A DNA stretch of 64,000 nucleotides from an uncultured Eubacteriales bacterium (GCA_934546935.1 CAKTEH010000006.1:62001-126000); one strand, 5' to 3'; counted from the first letter of the stretch, positions 1 through 8,080 are shown. Notes: generated by a model not told the origin, from the letters alone. Numbers and translations are program-made.

Positions 1-1
1 C

Positions 2-1300
2 GGCTCACTCCTTGCATGGGTCGTACTCGGCCGCCGCACGCGTGTTATGACACAGCATCTGGGCTCGAAAACCATGCCGGAATTTTTCGGCACACGCTAT
101 GACTCCAAAACGCTTAAGGTAGCGGCAAGTGTGATCACCTTCGTCTTTATGATCCCTTATACCGCTTCGCTGTACAACGGCCTTTCCCGCCTGTTCTCAA
201 TGGCGTATAACGGCGTTGATTATTCTCTTTGTGTCATCATCATGGCCGTGCTCACCGGTATTTATGTCCTTTTTGGCGGTTATATGGCCACTGCCATCAA
301 TGATTTCATCCAGGGGCTTGTTATGCTTGGCGGTATCGTCGCCGTCATCGGCGCAGTACTCAGCGCCAACGGCGGCTTCAACGCTGCAATCGAAGCGCTG
401 GCCACAAGTGAAAACGGCGGATGGCAGTATACGGCGTTTTTCGGCGCGAACCCCGAGTTCCTGTTTTTTGTCGTTATGCTGACTTCGCTGGGCACCTGGG
501 GACTGCCGCAGATGGTAGGGAAGTTTTATGCAATCAAAAACGAGGATTCCATTAAAAAAGGCACCGTAATTTCCACACTTTTCGCCATCATTGTCGCCGG
601 AGGCTGCTATTTCCTCGGCGGGTTTGGGCGGCTGTATAACGTCGATGTGGCCAACGAGGGCTTCGATGCTGTAATCCCGACAATGCTGTCCAATCTCCCG
701 GCCATTCTCATCGGCGTTGTGATTGTACTGGTGCTTTCCGCTTCCATGTCCACCCTCTCCTCCCTCGTGCTGACTTCCGGTTCGACCATCACACTTGATT
801 TTATTGCCCCGCTGCGGAAAAAGGGGTTAACGGAAAAAGGCAAAATGCTGTGTATCCGCCTGTTTATCGTTTTCTTCATCGCCGTTTCCGCAATTATAGC
901 CATTTTCCAGTACCGTTCCAAAAGCTTCCTTATTGCCCAGATGATGGGCGTTTCCTGGGGCGCGCTGGCAGGCGCTTTCCTGGCGCCCTTCCTCTATGGG
1001 CTGTATTGGAAGGGCGTAACCCGCGCTTCCGTTGCCGCATGCTTTACCTACGGCGTCGGGCTGGAAATCGTCCAGCTTCTTATCTCCCTTGGTCTTATCA
1101 ATGTGTCCAACATCCCCATCCTCGGTTTTATCTTTAAAAACTCCCTGTACTCCGGCGTATTCGCTATGGCCGGCGGCTTGATTCTCGTACCGCTTGTAAG
1201 CCTGCTGACCCGTGGTTCCCGGCCTGTAGGCACACAGGAAATGTTTGCCTGCTATGGAGAAAAGAAAACCGTCGAAATTACGGATTCTCTGGGAAAATAG
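2..1300 (+). CDS. Sodium:solute symporter family (SSS) protein, 5' end cut by window edge
   Basis: The reading frame is open from base 2, so the gene begins upstream of the window; an ATG at 47 is internal. About 433 residues are visible against roughly 500 for the family. The visible N-terminus has the loop typical of PutP-like SSS transporters (LGRRTR, then MPEFFGTRY), followed by about ten hydrophobic helices. The protein should import a small solute with sodium across the cytoplasmic membrane; the substrate cannot be read from sequence. It lies directly upstream of the indolepyruvate oxidoreductase operon, which has its own promoter, so an aromatic or organic acid substrate is only a guess. 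Confidence 0.9.
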   Translation, partial: GSLLAWVVLGRRTRVMTQHLGSKTMPEFFGTRYDSKTLKVAASVITFVFMIPYTASLYNGLSRLFSMAYNGVDYSLCVIIMAVLTGIYVLFGGYMATAINDFIQGLVMLGGIVAVIGAVLSANGGFNAAIEALATSENGGWQYTAFFGANPEFLFFVVMLTSLGTWGLPQMVGKFYAIKNEDSIKKGTVISTLFAIIVAGGCYFLGGFGRLYNVDVANEGFDAVIPTMLSNLPAILIGVVIVLVLSASMSTLSSLVLTSGSTITLDFIAPLRKKGLTEKGKMLCIRLFIVFFIAVSAIIAIFQYRSKSFLIAQMMGVSWGALAGAFLAPFLYGLYWKGVTRASVAACFTYGVGLEIVQLLISLGLINVSNIPILGFIFKNSLYSGVFAMAGGLILVPLVSLLTRGSRPVGTQEMFACYGEKKTVEITDSLGK

Positions 1301-1301
1301 C

Positions 1302-1330
1302 TTGTATCTGCGTATAACCTGCATTATAAT
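1302..1330 (+). promoter_or_regulatory. Sigma-A promoter of the iorAB-paaK-ACT operon
   Basis: TTGTAT at 1302-1307 and TATAAT at 1325-1330 are separated by 17 bp. Transcription would start near 1337, about 30 nt before iorA, whose Shine-Dalgarno AAGGAAAT precedes the ATG. Confidence 0.7.
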
Positions 1331-1366
1331 AATCTTATACGCATATCTTTAAGAAAGGAAATCCAC

Positions 1367-3109
1367 ATGAAAAAACTGATGCTCGGCAACGAAGCCGTCG
1401 CCCGTGGTTTCTACGAAGCGGGGGTAACCGTGGTTTCCAGCTATCCGGGAACGCCATCGACGGAAATTACGGAATTTGCCGCCAATTATGACGAAATTTA
1501 CTGTGAATGGGCGCCAAATGAAAAAGTCGCCTGTGAGGTTGCCTTCGGCGCTTCTCTGCGTGGGGCCCGTGCAGCCTGCGCCATGAAGCATGTCGGCCTG
1601 AATGTTGCTGCCGATCCATTGTTCACCCTGTCCTATACCGGCGTAAATGGCGGTCTGGTCGTCTGCGTTGCCGACGACCCGGCCATGCACTCCTCGCAAA
1701 ACGAACAGGACAGCCGCCATTATGCTATTGCCGCCAAGCTCCCCATGCTCGAGCCTTCCGATTCGGCGGAAGCGCGCGACTTCGCAAAAGCGGCATTCGC
1801 GCTTTCAGAAACCTATGATACGCCGGTGCTTCTGCGCATGTGTACGCGCATCGCGCACTCCCAAAGCATTGTCGAGCTGGAAGAACGGGAGGTCCGGACG
1901 CTTCCGGCTTATACACGCGATCCTGCAAAATATATTATGACTCCGGCAAACGCGACAAAGAAACATCCGCTTGTTGAGGAGCGCACCCGTAAACTGACAG
2001 AATATGCAGAATTCTGCCCATTCAACCGTGTGGAAATGGGCGGCACAAAACTTGGCATCCTGTGTTCCGGTACCTGCTATCAATACATAAAGGAAGTTTT
2101 CGGCGACAGCGTCAGCGTTCTCAAGCTGGGGCTGGTCAACCCGCTCCCGGTGCAGAAAATCCGCGACTTTGCGGCGCAGGTCGACCGGCTTGTCGTGGTC
2201 GAGGAGCTCGATGGCATTATCGAGCAGCATTGCGCCTCCATCGGCGTCACAGTGGAAGGGAAAAGCCTGTTCTCCCCGATTGGGGAATTCAGCCAGTCCA
2301 CAATCCGCAACGCCTTCGGACTAGAACAGCCGGCGTCCTGCGCCGCAAACCTGCCGGTCCCCGTGCGCCCGCCTGTTATGTGTGCCGGATGTCCCCACCG
2401 CGGGCTTTTCTATGAGCTCGTTAAAAATAAAGTTACCGTCCTGGGCGATATTGGCTGCTATACCCTCGGCGCGGCCGCACCGCTGAATGCCCTGGATTCA
2501 ACGCTCTGCATGGGCGCGTCTGTCAGCGGCTTGCACGGCTTCAATAAAGCGTCGGAAGGCGCCGACGCATCCCGAACTGTCTGCGTCATTGGCGACTCCA
2601 CCTTCATGCATTCCGGCATTACCGGGCTTGTCAACATTGCTTACAATGCTTCCAATTCCACCGTCATCATCCTGGACAACTCCATCACCGGCATGACCGG
2701 GCATCAGCAAAATCCTACGACCGGTTATACGATCAAAGGCGACCCGGCTGCAAAGGTCAGTCTCGAAGCGTTGTGCCATGCCGTGGGCATCAACCGTGTG
2801 CGCGTTGTCGACCCGTATGACCTCGCCGCCTGCGATACCGCCATCCGTGAAGAGCTGGCGGCAGACGAGCCGAGCGTCATCATCAGCCGCCGGCCTTGTG
2901 CGCTTTTGAAATACGTCCGCCATCCCGGCCCGATTTCCATCGATGCAGATAAATGCCGGGGCTGCCGCGCTTGTATGCGCATCGGCTGCCCCGCGATCTC
3001 CGTGCGCAGTAAAAAGGCGGTTATCGACGCAACATTGTGTGTCGGCTGCGGCGTATGCAGCCAGCTGTGTGCGTTTGATGCGATTGAAAAAAAGGAGGTC
3101 AAAGCATGA
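1367..3109 (+). CDS. iorA: Indolepyruvate ferredoxin oxidoreductase, alpha subunit
   Basis: IorA carries the thiamine-diphosphate site of the enzyme that oxidatively decarboxylates aryl pyruvates (indolepyruvate, phenylpyruvate, hydroxyphenylpyruvate) to aryl-acetyl-CoA, passing electrons to ferredoxin. The N-terminus has YPGTPSTEI of the pyrimidine-binding domain. The central part has GDIGCYTLG and GDSTFMHSGI followed by an Asn-containing TPP/Mg motif. The C-terminus carries two ferredoxin-type clusters: Cys530/533/536/541 and Cys558/561/564/568. The first has a C-x4-C-P end as in other IorA. Length of 580 residues is normal. It overlaps iorB by 4 nt, so the subunits are translationally coupled. 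Function points to oxidation or fermentation of aromatic amino acids. Confidence 0.96.
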   Translation: MKKLMLGNEAVARGFYEAGVTVVSSYPGTPSTEITEFAANYDEIYCEWAPNEKVACEVAFGASLRGARAACAMKHVGLNVAADPLFTLSYTGVNGGLVVCVADDPAMHSSQNEQDSRHYAIAAKLPMLEPSDSAEARDFAKAAFALSETYDTPVLLRMCTRIAHSQSIVELEEREVRTLPAYTRDPAKYIMTPANATKKHPLVEERTRKLTEYAEFCPFNRVEMGGTKLGILCSGTCYQYIKEVFGDSVSVLKLGLVNPLPVQKIRDFAAQVDRLVVVEELDGIIEQHCASIGVTVEGKSLFSPIGEFSQSTIRNAFGLEQPASCAANLPVPVRPPVMCAGCPHRGLFYELVKNKVTVLGDIGCYTLGAAAPLNALDSTLCMGASVSGLHGFNKASEGADASRTVCVIGDSTFMHSGITGLVNIAYNASNSTVIILDNSITGMTGHQQNPTTGYTIKGDPAAKVSLEALCHAVGINRVRVVDPYDLAACDTAIREELAADEPSVIISRRPCALLKYVRHPGPISIDADKCRGCRACMRIGCPAISVRSKKAVIDATLCVGCGVCSQLCAFDAIEKKEVKA

Positions 3110-3678
3110 AAACCATGAATCTGATGATCGTCGGTGTCGGCGGACAGGGTTCGCTTCTGGCTTCCAAGCTTCTCGGTTCCCTTCTCGTGGCTGAAGGCTA
3201 TGACGTCAAAGTCAGTGAGGTCCACGGGATGAGTCAGCGCGGCGGCAGCGTCGTCACCTATGTGCGTTATGGGGATAAGGTCTGCTCCCCCCTTGTCGAT
3301 ACGGGCGAGGCCGACTATATCATTTCCTTTGAAAAACTTGAAGCTGCACGCTATGTTGACCGGCTCCGCCCGGACGGAAAAATCATCGTCAATACCCAGC
3401 AGATCGATCCCATGCCGGTTATTACCGGCGCCGCAGAATATCCCGGGGACATCCTTGAACGCTATGCCGCCCAGGGCGTACAGATTGACGCTATCGACGC
3501 GCTCTCCCTGGCGGAAAAAGCCGGTTCCGCCAAGACGGTCAATATTGTGCTGATGGGACGGCTTGCACGCTATCTGGATATTCCCTATGAAAAATGGACC
3601 GCCGCGATCGAGCGCAGCGTAAAGGAACGTTTCACTGCAATGAACAAAGAAGCCTTCGCTCTGGGCTACAACAGCTAA
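3106..3678 (+). CDS. iorB: Indolepyruvate ferredoxin oxidoreductase, beta subunit
   Basis: The 190-residue gamma-type domain partner of IorA. It begins with the nucleotide-fold motif GVGGQGSLLASKLLG and has EVHGMSQRGGSVVTYVRYG, both diagnostic of the IorB/PorC family that binds the CoA side of the reaction. The start is the ATG overlapping the iorA stop, with an AAGGAGGTC Shine-Dalgarno inside iorA. It is followed after 15 nt by a phenylacetate-CoA ligase gene, the order seen in many clostridial and archaeal genomes. Confidence 0.96.
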   Translation: MKTMNLMIVGVGGQGSLLASKLLGSLLVAEGYDVKVSEVHGMSQRGGSVVTYVRYGDKVCSPLVDTGEADYIISFEKLEAARYVDRLRPDGKIIVNTQQIDPMPVITGAAEYPGDILERYAAQGVQIDAIDALSLAEKAGSAKTVNIVLMGRLARYLDIPYEKWTAAIERSVKERFTAMNKEAFALGYNS

Positions 3679-3693
3679 GAGGAGAAAACAAGA

Positions 3694-5013
3694 ATGGAAA
3701 ACATCGAAAAACGTTATTATCAGCCGGAAGCAGAAACCATGCCGGTTGAGCAGATCCAAAAACTTCAGTCTGAAAAGCTGGTAAAAATTGTAAAGCACGT
3801 TTACGACAACGTACCCTATTACCGCAATTTGATGGATGAAAAAGGCGTCATGCCGGAAGATATCCATGGGATTGAGGACCTGCACAAGCTCCCCTTCCTG
3901 ACTAAGGCGGATCTGCGCGAAGCTTATCCCTATGGGCTGCTTGCCATGCCGCTTTCCGACTGCGTACGCATCCAGTCCACTTCCGGCACGACCGGGAAAC
4001 GGGTCGTTGCTTTCTATACGCAAAAAGATCTGGATATGTGGGAAGAGTGCTGCGCGCGCGCCATTGTCGCCGCCGGCGGTTCCCGCGAAGACGTCTGCCA
4101 GGTCTGCTATGGCTACGGCCTGTTTACCGGAGGACCCGGCTTAAACGGCGGTTCCCATAAAGTCGGCTGTCTGACGCTTCCGATGTCTTCCGGCAATACG
4201 GAACGTCAGATCCAGTTCATGATGGATTTAAATGCTACTATCCTGTGCTGCACGCCTTCCTATGCCGCATACATCGGCGAATCCCTTGCCGAACACGGCT
4301 ACAAGCCGGAAAACAACCATCTCAAAGCCGGCATCTTCGGCGCGGAGCCGTGGACGGAGGAAATGCGCAGGAGCATCGAAAAATCTCTCGGCATCAAAGC
4401 CTATGATATCTATGGCCTGACGGAAGTATGCGGGCCCGGCGTGTCCTTTGAATGCGAGGAACAGCACGGCATGCATATCAACGAGGATCATTTCCTGGCG
4501 GAAATTATCGACCCGGAAACCGGCGAGGTGCTCCCGGAAGGGGAAAAAGGCGAGTTGGTATTCACAGCGTTGGATAAAGAAGCTTTTCCGCTGCTGCGCT
4601 ACCGTACACGTGATATCTGTGTGCTTTCCCGAAAAAAATGTTCCTGCGGCCGCACCTTTATCCGCATGGCAAAGCCGATGGGCCGTTCGGATGACATGCT
4701 CATCATCCGCGGCGTAAACGTCTTCCCCTCCCAGATTGAAACTGTTTTGATCCAGGAGGGCTATGGCGCCAATTATTTAATTGAGGTTGACCGTGTCAAC
4801 AACACCGATACGTTGGATATCAGCGTGGAGATCCAGCCGGAATATTTCTCCGACACCGTGCGTGAGCTGGCGCAGCAGGAACATGCGTTGGCCGATGCAA
4901 TCAAAACCATGCTGGGCATCAATCCCCGCGTCCACTTGGTCGCCCCGAAGTCTATCACCAGAAGCGAAGGAAAAGCCGTTCGTGTAATCGACAAACGTAA
5001 GCTTCACGATTAA
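3694..5013 (+). CDS. paaK: Phenylacetate--CoA ligase
   Basis: A 439-residue acyl-adenylate-forming enzyme, which activates an aryl acetate with ATP and CoA, or in reverse recovers ATP from aryl-acetyl-CoA made by IorAB. Visible motifs are the phosphate loop STSGTTGKR, the YDIYGLTEVCGPG adenylate-binding segment, the LLRYRTRDI hinge region and a C-terminal AMP-binding_C domain ending in SITRSEGKA. The family length is about 430-440. Placement downstream of iorAB suggests ATP-yielding arylacetate formation or salvage by reductive carboxylation; direction cannot be decided from sequence. A GAGGAG Shine-Dalgarno sits before the ATG. Confidence 0.94.
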   Translation: MENIEKRYYQPEAETMPVEQIQKLQSEKLVKIVKHVYDNVPYYRNLMDEKGVMPEDIHGIEDLHKLPFLTKADLREAYPYGLLAMPLSDCVRIQSTSGTTGKRVVAFYTQKDLDMWEECCARAIVAAGGSREDVCQVCYGYGLFTGGPGLNGGSHKVGCLTLPMSSGNTERQIQFMMDLNATILCCTPSYAAYIGESLAEHGYKPENNHLKAGIFGAEPWTEEMRRSIEKSLGIKAYDIYGLTEVCGPGVSFECEEQHGMHINEDHFLAEIIDPETGEVLPEGEKGELVFTALDKEAFPLLRYRTRDICVLSRKKCSCGRTFIRMAKPMGRSDDMLIIRGVNVFPSQIETVLIQEGYGANYLIEVDRVNNTDTLDISVEIQPEYFSDTVRELAQQEHALADAIKTMLGINPRVHLVAPKSITRSEGKAVRVIDKRKLHD

Positions 5014-5028
5014 AAAGGAGGGTTTCCC

Positions 5029-5457
5029 ATGGCAGTTTCGCAACTTTCAATCTTTGCGGAAAACAAACCCGGCGGACTGGTACAGATGACCTCCCTGCTG
5101 GCAGATGCGGGCGTAGATATCCGTGCCATGAGCCTGGCCGACACCCAGGATTATGGGATCCTGCGTCTTATTGTCTCCGACATTGACCGCGCACGCGAAG
5201 TCCTTTCTGAAAACGGTCTCGTTTCCTCTGTAACCCAGGTGTTGGCTGTTGCGCTTGACAATACGCCCGGTGCGCTCGCACGGGCTGTCAAAGTCCTTTA
5301 TGACGGCGGTATCAACGTCGAGTATATGTACGCCTTCATTTCGCCGCAGCCCTATGCCTGTATGATCCTGCGCGTAGCAGATAACAGACGGGCTGAACAG
5401 ATCCTTTCGGAAAATACATTCAAGCTCATTTCGATGGACGACATAAACCAAATGTAA
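5029..5457 (+). CDS. Tandem ACT-domain protein, probable amino-acid sensor of the ior/paaK operon
   Basis: The 142-residue protein consists of two ACT domains, roughly residues 3-66 and 72-140. The first opens with QLSIFAENKPGGL and the second with NTPGALARAVKVL, both the usual beta-loop-alpha with the Pro-Gly ligand turn. There is no catalytic domain, so it should bind an amino acid (aromatic, given the neighbours) and act through a partner. It is the last gene of the operon, 16 nt after paaK with an AAAGGAGG ribosome site, and is followed at once by a terminator. This ior-ligase-ACT arrangement is widespread; its mechanism is not established to my knowledge. Confidence 0.9.
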   Translation: MAVSQLSIFAENKPGGLVQMTSLLADAGVDIRAMSLADTQDYGILRLIVSDIDRAREVLSENGLVSSVTQVLAVALDNTPGALARAVKVLYDGGINVEYMYAFISPQPYACMILRVADNRRAEQILSENTFKLISMDDINQM

Positions 5458-5465
5458 AAAAAGCG

Positions 5466-5500
5466 CCCGCCGCCCAGAATCACCCTGGGCGGCGGGTATT
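5466..5500 (+). terminator. Rho-independent terminator after the ior operon
   Basis: A perfect 12-bp stem, CCCGCCGCCCAG paired with 5485-5496, and a 7-nt loop, followed by a short T-containing tail. It begins 9 bases after the ACT gene stop and may also serve the converging small gene on the minus strand. Confidence 0.8.
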
Positions 5501-5502
5501 TC

Positions 5503-5709
5503 TCAATGCAGGAAATTGGCACGGTATTCGGCGTTGATTTCCGCAAGCTCCTTTTCCCCATCGATATAGGGCTGGTACATGGCCAACGGATCGCCTCCGC
5601 CCAGCCAGCACGACGAGCAGTTCTCACAACCGCCGCCGCAGTCAAGCGCCCGGCGCACAATCTCCTCACGTTCCTGCCGGGTTGTATCCCGGATCAGCAG
5701 GCTCTTCAT
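5503..5709 (-). CDS. Small Cys-rich conserved protein of unknown function
   Basis: A 68-residue acidic, soluble protein. Its centre reads CGGGCENCSSCWLGGGD, with four cysteines in 11 residues, suggesting a metal or Fe-S site, followed by YQPYIDGEKELAEIN. Similar small proteins in Clostridia have, as I recall, been mislabelled as PurH-related; no purine-biosynthesis domain is visible. The ATG at 5709 is chosen because GGAGGGGAG lies just upstream; an earlier in-frame ATG at 5766 lacks a site. A perfect 8-bp hairpin stands immediately before the ribosome site. No function can be assigned. Confidence 0.75.
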   Translation of the reverse strand: MKSLLIRDTTRQEREEIVRRALDCGGGCENCSSCWLGGGDPLAMYQPYIDGEKELAEINAEYRANFLH

Positions 5710-5722
5710 ATTCTCCCCTCCC

Positions 5723-5742
5723 TGTGCGCCATCCGGCGCACA
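5723..5742 (-). promoter_or_regulatory. Perfect inverted repeat abutting the ribosome site of the small Cys-rich gene
   Basis: TGTGCGCC at 5723-5730 and GGCGCACA at 5735-5742 form an 8-bp stem with a 4-nt loop, only a few bases upstream of the GGAGGGGAG site of the minus-strand gene starting at 5709. It could be an RNA hairpin in the 5' leader or an operator. A weak -10 (TACAAT, 5767-5772 on minus) lies behind it. Function is inference. Confidence 0.35.
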
Positions 5743-5849
5743 AAGGCAGTGTTCCCGGCTGCACACATTGTATACGCATCCCCATGCAGCCCAAAAAGAT
5801 CAAGGCAGCCGCAATCCCAATCAGAAAAAAGCAGAAAAAAGGACTTATT

Positions 5850-6260
5850 ATGCAGACGAAAAAAAGAGAGGCTTTCCGTTTTCTCAAATTCACGTTCTTT
5901 TCCGCAAGCGCCGGCCTGATTGAAATGGGAAGCTTCGCACTTATCCGCGAACTGACGGACTGGAGCTACTGGCCCTGCTACCTTTTTGCGCTCATCTTGT
6001 CCGTTATTTGGAATTTCACGCTTAACCGCCGCTTTACCTTCCGTTCCGCAGCCAATGTCCCGATCGCCATGCTGAAGGTATTGGCCTATTATACAGTCTT
6101 TACGCCATTGTCCACGCTGCTGGGTAATTACCTCGCCGGCATGCTGGGCTGGAACGAATACCTTGTGACAGCACTAAACATGCTGCTCAACTTTTCCACC
6201 GAATTCCTGTATCAACGTTTCTTCGTATTTGGAAAAAGCATGGACAGCAGGAAAACCTGA
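5850..6260 (+). CDS. GtrA-like four-helix membrane protein
   Basis: The 136-residue protein has four hydrophobic helices and the GtrA/DPMS family pattern: basic start REAFRFLKFTFFSASAG, then WNFTLNRRFTF, and a C-terminal YQRFFVFG. Family members are thought to help flip or transfer polyprenyl-linked sugars during cell-wall or exopolysaccharide glycosylation. The ATG at 5850 has AAAGGA six bases upstream and gives the standard family start; in-frame ATGs upstream (5784) add an implausible basic tail. No glycosyltransferase gene is adjacent. It ends tail to tail with the next gene, with zero bases between stop codons. Confidence 0.85.
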   Translation: MQTKKREAFRFLKFTFFSASAGLIEMGSFALIRELTDWSYWPCYLFALILSVIWNFTLNRRFTFRSAANVPIAMLKVLAYYTVFTPLSTLLGNYLAGMLGWNEYLVTALNMLLNFSTEFLYQRFFVFGKSMDSRKT

Positions 6261-6815
6261 TCAACGGACCCGATACGCATACGCCAACCCTGCGTCCTGC
6301 CAAAGCTGCGCCTCAATATAGGTACAGCTTTGACCGGTTTCCCTCAAAAACGTCTCTGCTGTTGCTGGATCAGTATATAACACATCTGCAAGCTGTGCTT
6401 TTGTTAAAAATATTGCTTCTTTTCCGCGCTCTGCAGCGGCACAACTGTCCCCTATTGTAAAGCTCACGGCATCATCCGGGATAGCGGCAAGCGGCAGCCC
6501 ATAAACCGTCCCGCAATCAAACCAGCGGTCTAAAAAATCACTGCCCCCCAGAGTAAAGAAAAGCGGGTGCTTCTGCTCCGGCCGGCCTCCAAGGCGGGTG
6601 AAACGCTCGTGCAGCAGCACGTCTGTCCACATGCGCCGGGAATAATAATTTTCAAAGTCTGCAAATCGATAGAATGCTGTAGTCTGCGGATTTTTTTCCG
6701 CAAGCTCCCGGGCAAGGCGAAACGCCTCCGCCTTCGGCAGGCGCATTATATTATGAAACGGCCTGCAACTTTTATGGCAGTAATGGTAAAGCGTCATTTG
6801 ATTCAGATCTGCCAT
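6261..6815 (-). CDS. Conserved hypothetical protein (184 aa)
   Basis: I do not recognise a named domain. The protein is soluble, starts MADLNQMTLYHYCH, and contains ADFENYYSRRMWTDVLLHERF and PLFFTLGGS, which resemble uncharacterised clostridial proteins of similar length that I recall only as hypothetical. The ATG at 6815 has GGAGGC five bases upstream; a TTG at 6857 in the same frame is not needed. It follows the interrupted histidine phosphatase by 38 nt and is probably co-transcribed with it and the methyltransferase gene from the promoter near 7801-7830. Confidence 0.7.
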   Translation of the reverse strand: MADLNQMTLYHYCHKSCRPFHNIMRLPKAEAFRLARELAEKNPQTTAFYRFADFENYYSRRMWTDVLLHERFTRLGGRPEQKHPLFFTLGGSDFLDRWFDCGTVYGLPLAAIPDDAVSFTIGDSCAAAERGKEAIFLTKAQLADVLYTDPATAETFLRETGQSCTYIEAQLWQDAGLAYAYRVR

Positions 6816-6853
6816 ATATAGCCTCCTTATCCTTATTTCGCCTGGATCCGTTT

Positions 6854-7414
6854 TCAATCCACCCAGCCGAAATAAGGATAGCTTCCATTATATTCAACCG
6901 CATACGGCAGGCAATACGCAACCACGCTGTCGCCGGTAAAGCGGCGGATCACGCCGCCATGGGTTACAAGGGCAATTTTTTCATATCCTTTGGCCCAATA
7001 TGTATGCACAACCGGATCGACACGGGCAACAACTTCCGATACTGTCTCCCAGCGCCTCGGCTTGCCATCTGGATATTCCCCCTTACATGCCCAGAAATCA
7101 CGGTGCAGCGCAAAACTTTCCTCACTGGTCTTAAACTGCCAGGTCTTATCCGGTTCCCATTCCCTCAGGTCAACCTCTACCGTAAGGCAGACGCCGGTAA
7201 CCCGGGAGATCACTGCCGCAGTTTGCAGTGCGCGGGTCAGCGGAGATGATACAATCAGCTGCGCGCCTTCCAGCAGCGCATTTTGCGCGGCCTCTTCCGC
7301 CTACGCAATCCCCTCCGGCGTCAGCGGGGCAAGGGAGCGGCCATGGCCAATAAAACCGCGTGTGTCCACGGGCGTATAATCCGGTTTCCCATGGCGAATC
7401 AATATAATCTGCAT
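6854..7414 (-). pseudogene. Histidine phosphatase (phosphoglycerate-mutase-like) gene interrupted by an amber codon
   Basis: The 187-codon frame starts at the ATG at 7414 with MQIILIRHGKPDY, carrying the catalytic RHG of the histidine phosphatase superfamily. It continues through LAPLTPEGIA and then meets TAG at 7303-7301 (codon 38). The same frame then resumes with AEEAAQNALLEGAQLIVSSPLTRALQT and ends normally, with the second catalytic His in THGG. Relatives usually read Gln at the stop position (LTPEGIAQA), so one CAG-to-TAG change explains it. No other lesion is seen, implying a recent mutation, a sequencing error, or read-through. It lies 10 nt after the methyltransferase gene in one operon. 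Confidence 0.85.
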
Positions 7415-7424
7415 CTTTTCCCCT

Positions 7425-7763
7425 TTATATTCCCTGGCTTCCTTCCGGCACATCTACCCCATCCCATAAAAAACGGGCAAGATCAACACGCCCATCCGGC
7501 AAAAATTCCACACCCTCTGCCGCGAGATATATGCGCTGGGTCTGACTGCCCATCGAACCGAAGTGCTCACAAAGCCTGCCCTCGCGATTAACAATCCGGT
7601 GGCAAGGCACCGACAGATCCTGGCAGGCATGCAATGCATAGCCCACCACCCGCGGCCAGCGCGGGTTCCCGGCAAGGCGGGCAATCTGTCCATAGGTTGC
7701 CACACGGCCAAAAGGGACCCGGCGCACTACAGTACAGATCAAATCAAACACACACGGTTTCAT
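7425..7763 (-). CDS. MGMT/Ogt-like alkyl-DNA methyltransferase domain protein
   Basis: The 112-residue protein is a stand-alone C-terminal DNA-binding domain of O6-alkylguanine-DNA alkyltransferases. It has the helix-turn-helix region FGRVATYGQIARLAG, the arginine segment RWPRVVGYAL and the active motif PCHRIV with Cys54. Alkyltransferase-like proteins (Atl) of this size usually have Trp at that position and cannot accept alkyl groups, whereas this one keeps the acceptor Cys. It should bind alkylated DNA and may repair it suicidally. First gene of a three-gene minus-strand unit. Confidence 0.88.
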   Translation of the reverse strand: MKPCVFDLICTVVRRVPFGRVATYGQIARLAGNPRWPRVVGYALHACQDLSVPCHRIVNREGRLCEHFGSMGSQTQRIYLAAEGVEFLPDGRVDLARFLWDGVDVPEGSQGI

Positions 7764-7800
7764 CCTACATACCCCGCAGCTTTCCTGTAAATTTAATTTT

Positions 7801-7830
7801 ATTGTAGCACAAGCAGCGTTTTTCCGTCAA
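7801..7830 (-). promoter_or_regulatory. Promoter of the MGMT-phosphatase-hypothetical unit
   Basis: On the minus strand TTGACG (7830-7825) and TACAAT (7806-7801) are 18 bp apart, with a TG one base before the -10 (extended -10). The start would fall about 30 nt before the methyltransferase ATG. Confidence 0.65.
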
Positions 7831-7930
7831 GCCAATTGTAACGCCGGCTAGCGCCTGTTTTCCCGACGCCGCGGACGCTTTCCCGCCTTCAAGTCAGGCT
7901 CCATAAAAACCGGTTCTTTCTCAGAAAACA

Positions 7931-7960
7931 AAAAAACTCCCGCCTGAGGCGGGAGTTTTT
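7931..7960 (-). terminator. Terminator of the tRNA-Thr/tRNA-Tyr transcript
   Basis: Stem of about 13 bp including ACTCCCGCC and GGCGGGAGT with a 3-nt loop, flanked by A-run and T-run so it can act on both strands. It lies 27 bases beyond the 3' end of tRNA-Tyr. Confidence 0.85.
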
Positions 7961-7986
7961 CAGACAGAGCAAATTCCACTCTGAAC

Positions 7987-8071
7987 TGGTGGAAGAGGGT
8001 GGATTCGAACCACCGAAGCTGGTAGCAACAGATTTACAGTCTGCCCCCTTTGGCCACTCGGGAACTCTTCC
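7987..8071 (-). tRNA. tRNA-Tyr (anticodon GTA)
   Basis: An 85-nt class II tRNA, including an encoded CCA. The acceptor arm GGAAGAG pairs with CTCTTCC, the anticodon stem-loop is CAGACTGTAAATCTG with GTA, and the long variable arm expected for tRNA-Tyr is present. The T loop reads GGTTCGAATCC. It is transcribed after tRNA-Thr, separated by 9 nt. Confidence 0.97.
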
Positions 8072-8080
8072 ATATGAAAC

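Noticed and set aside
6854..7414. Selenocysteine or programmed frameshift in the histidine phosphatase
   Set aside because: The interrupting codon is TAG, not TGA, and the frame does not change.
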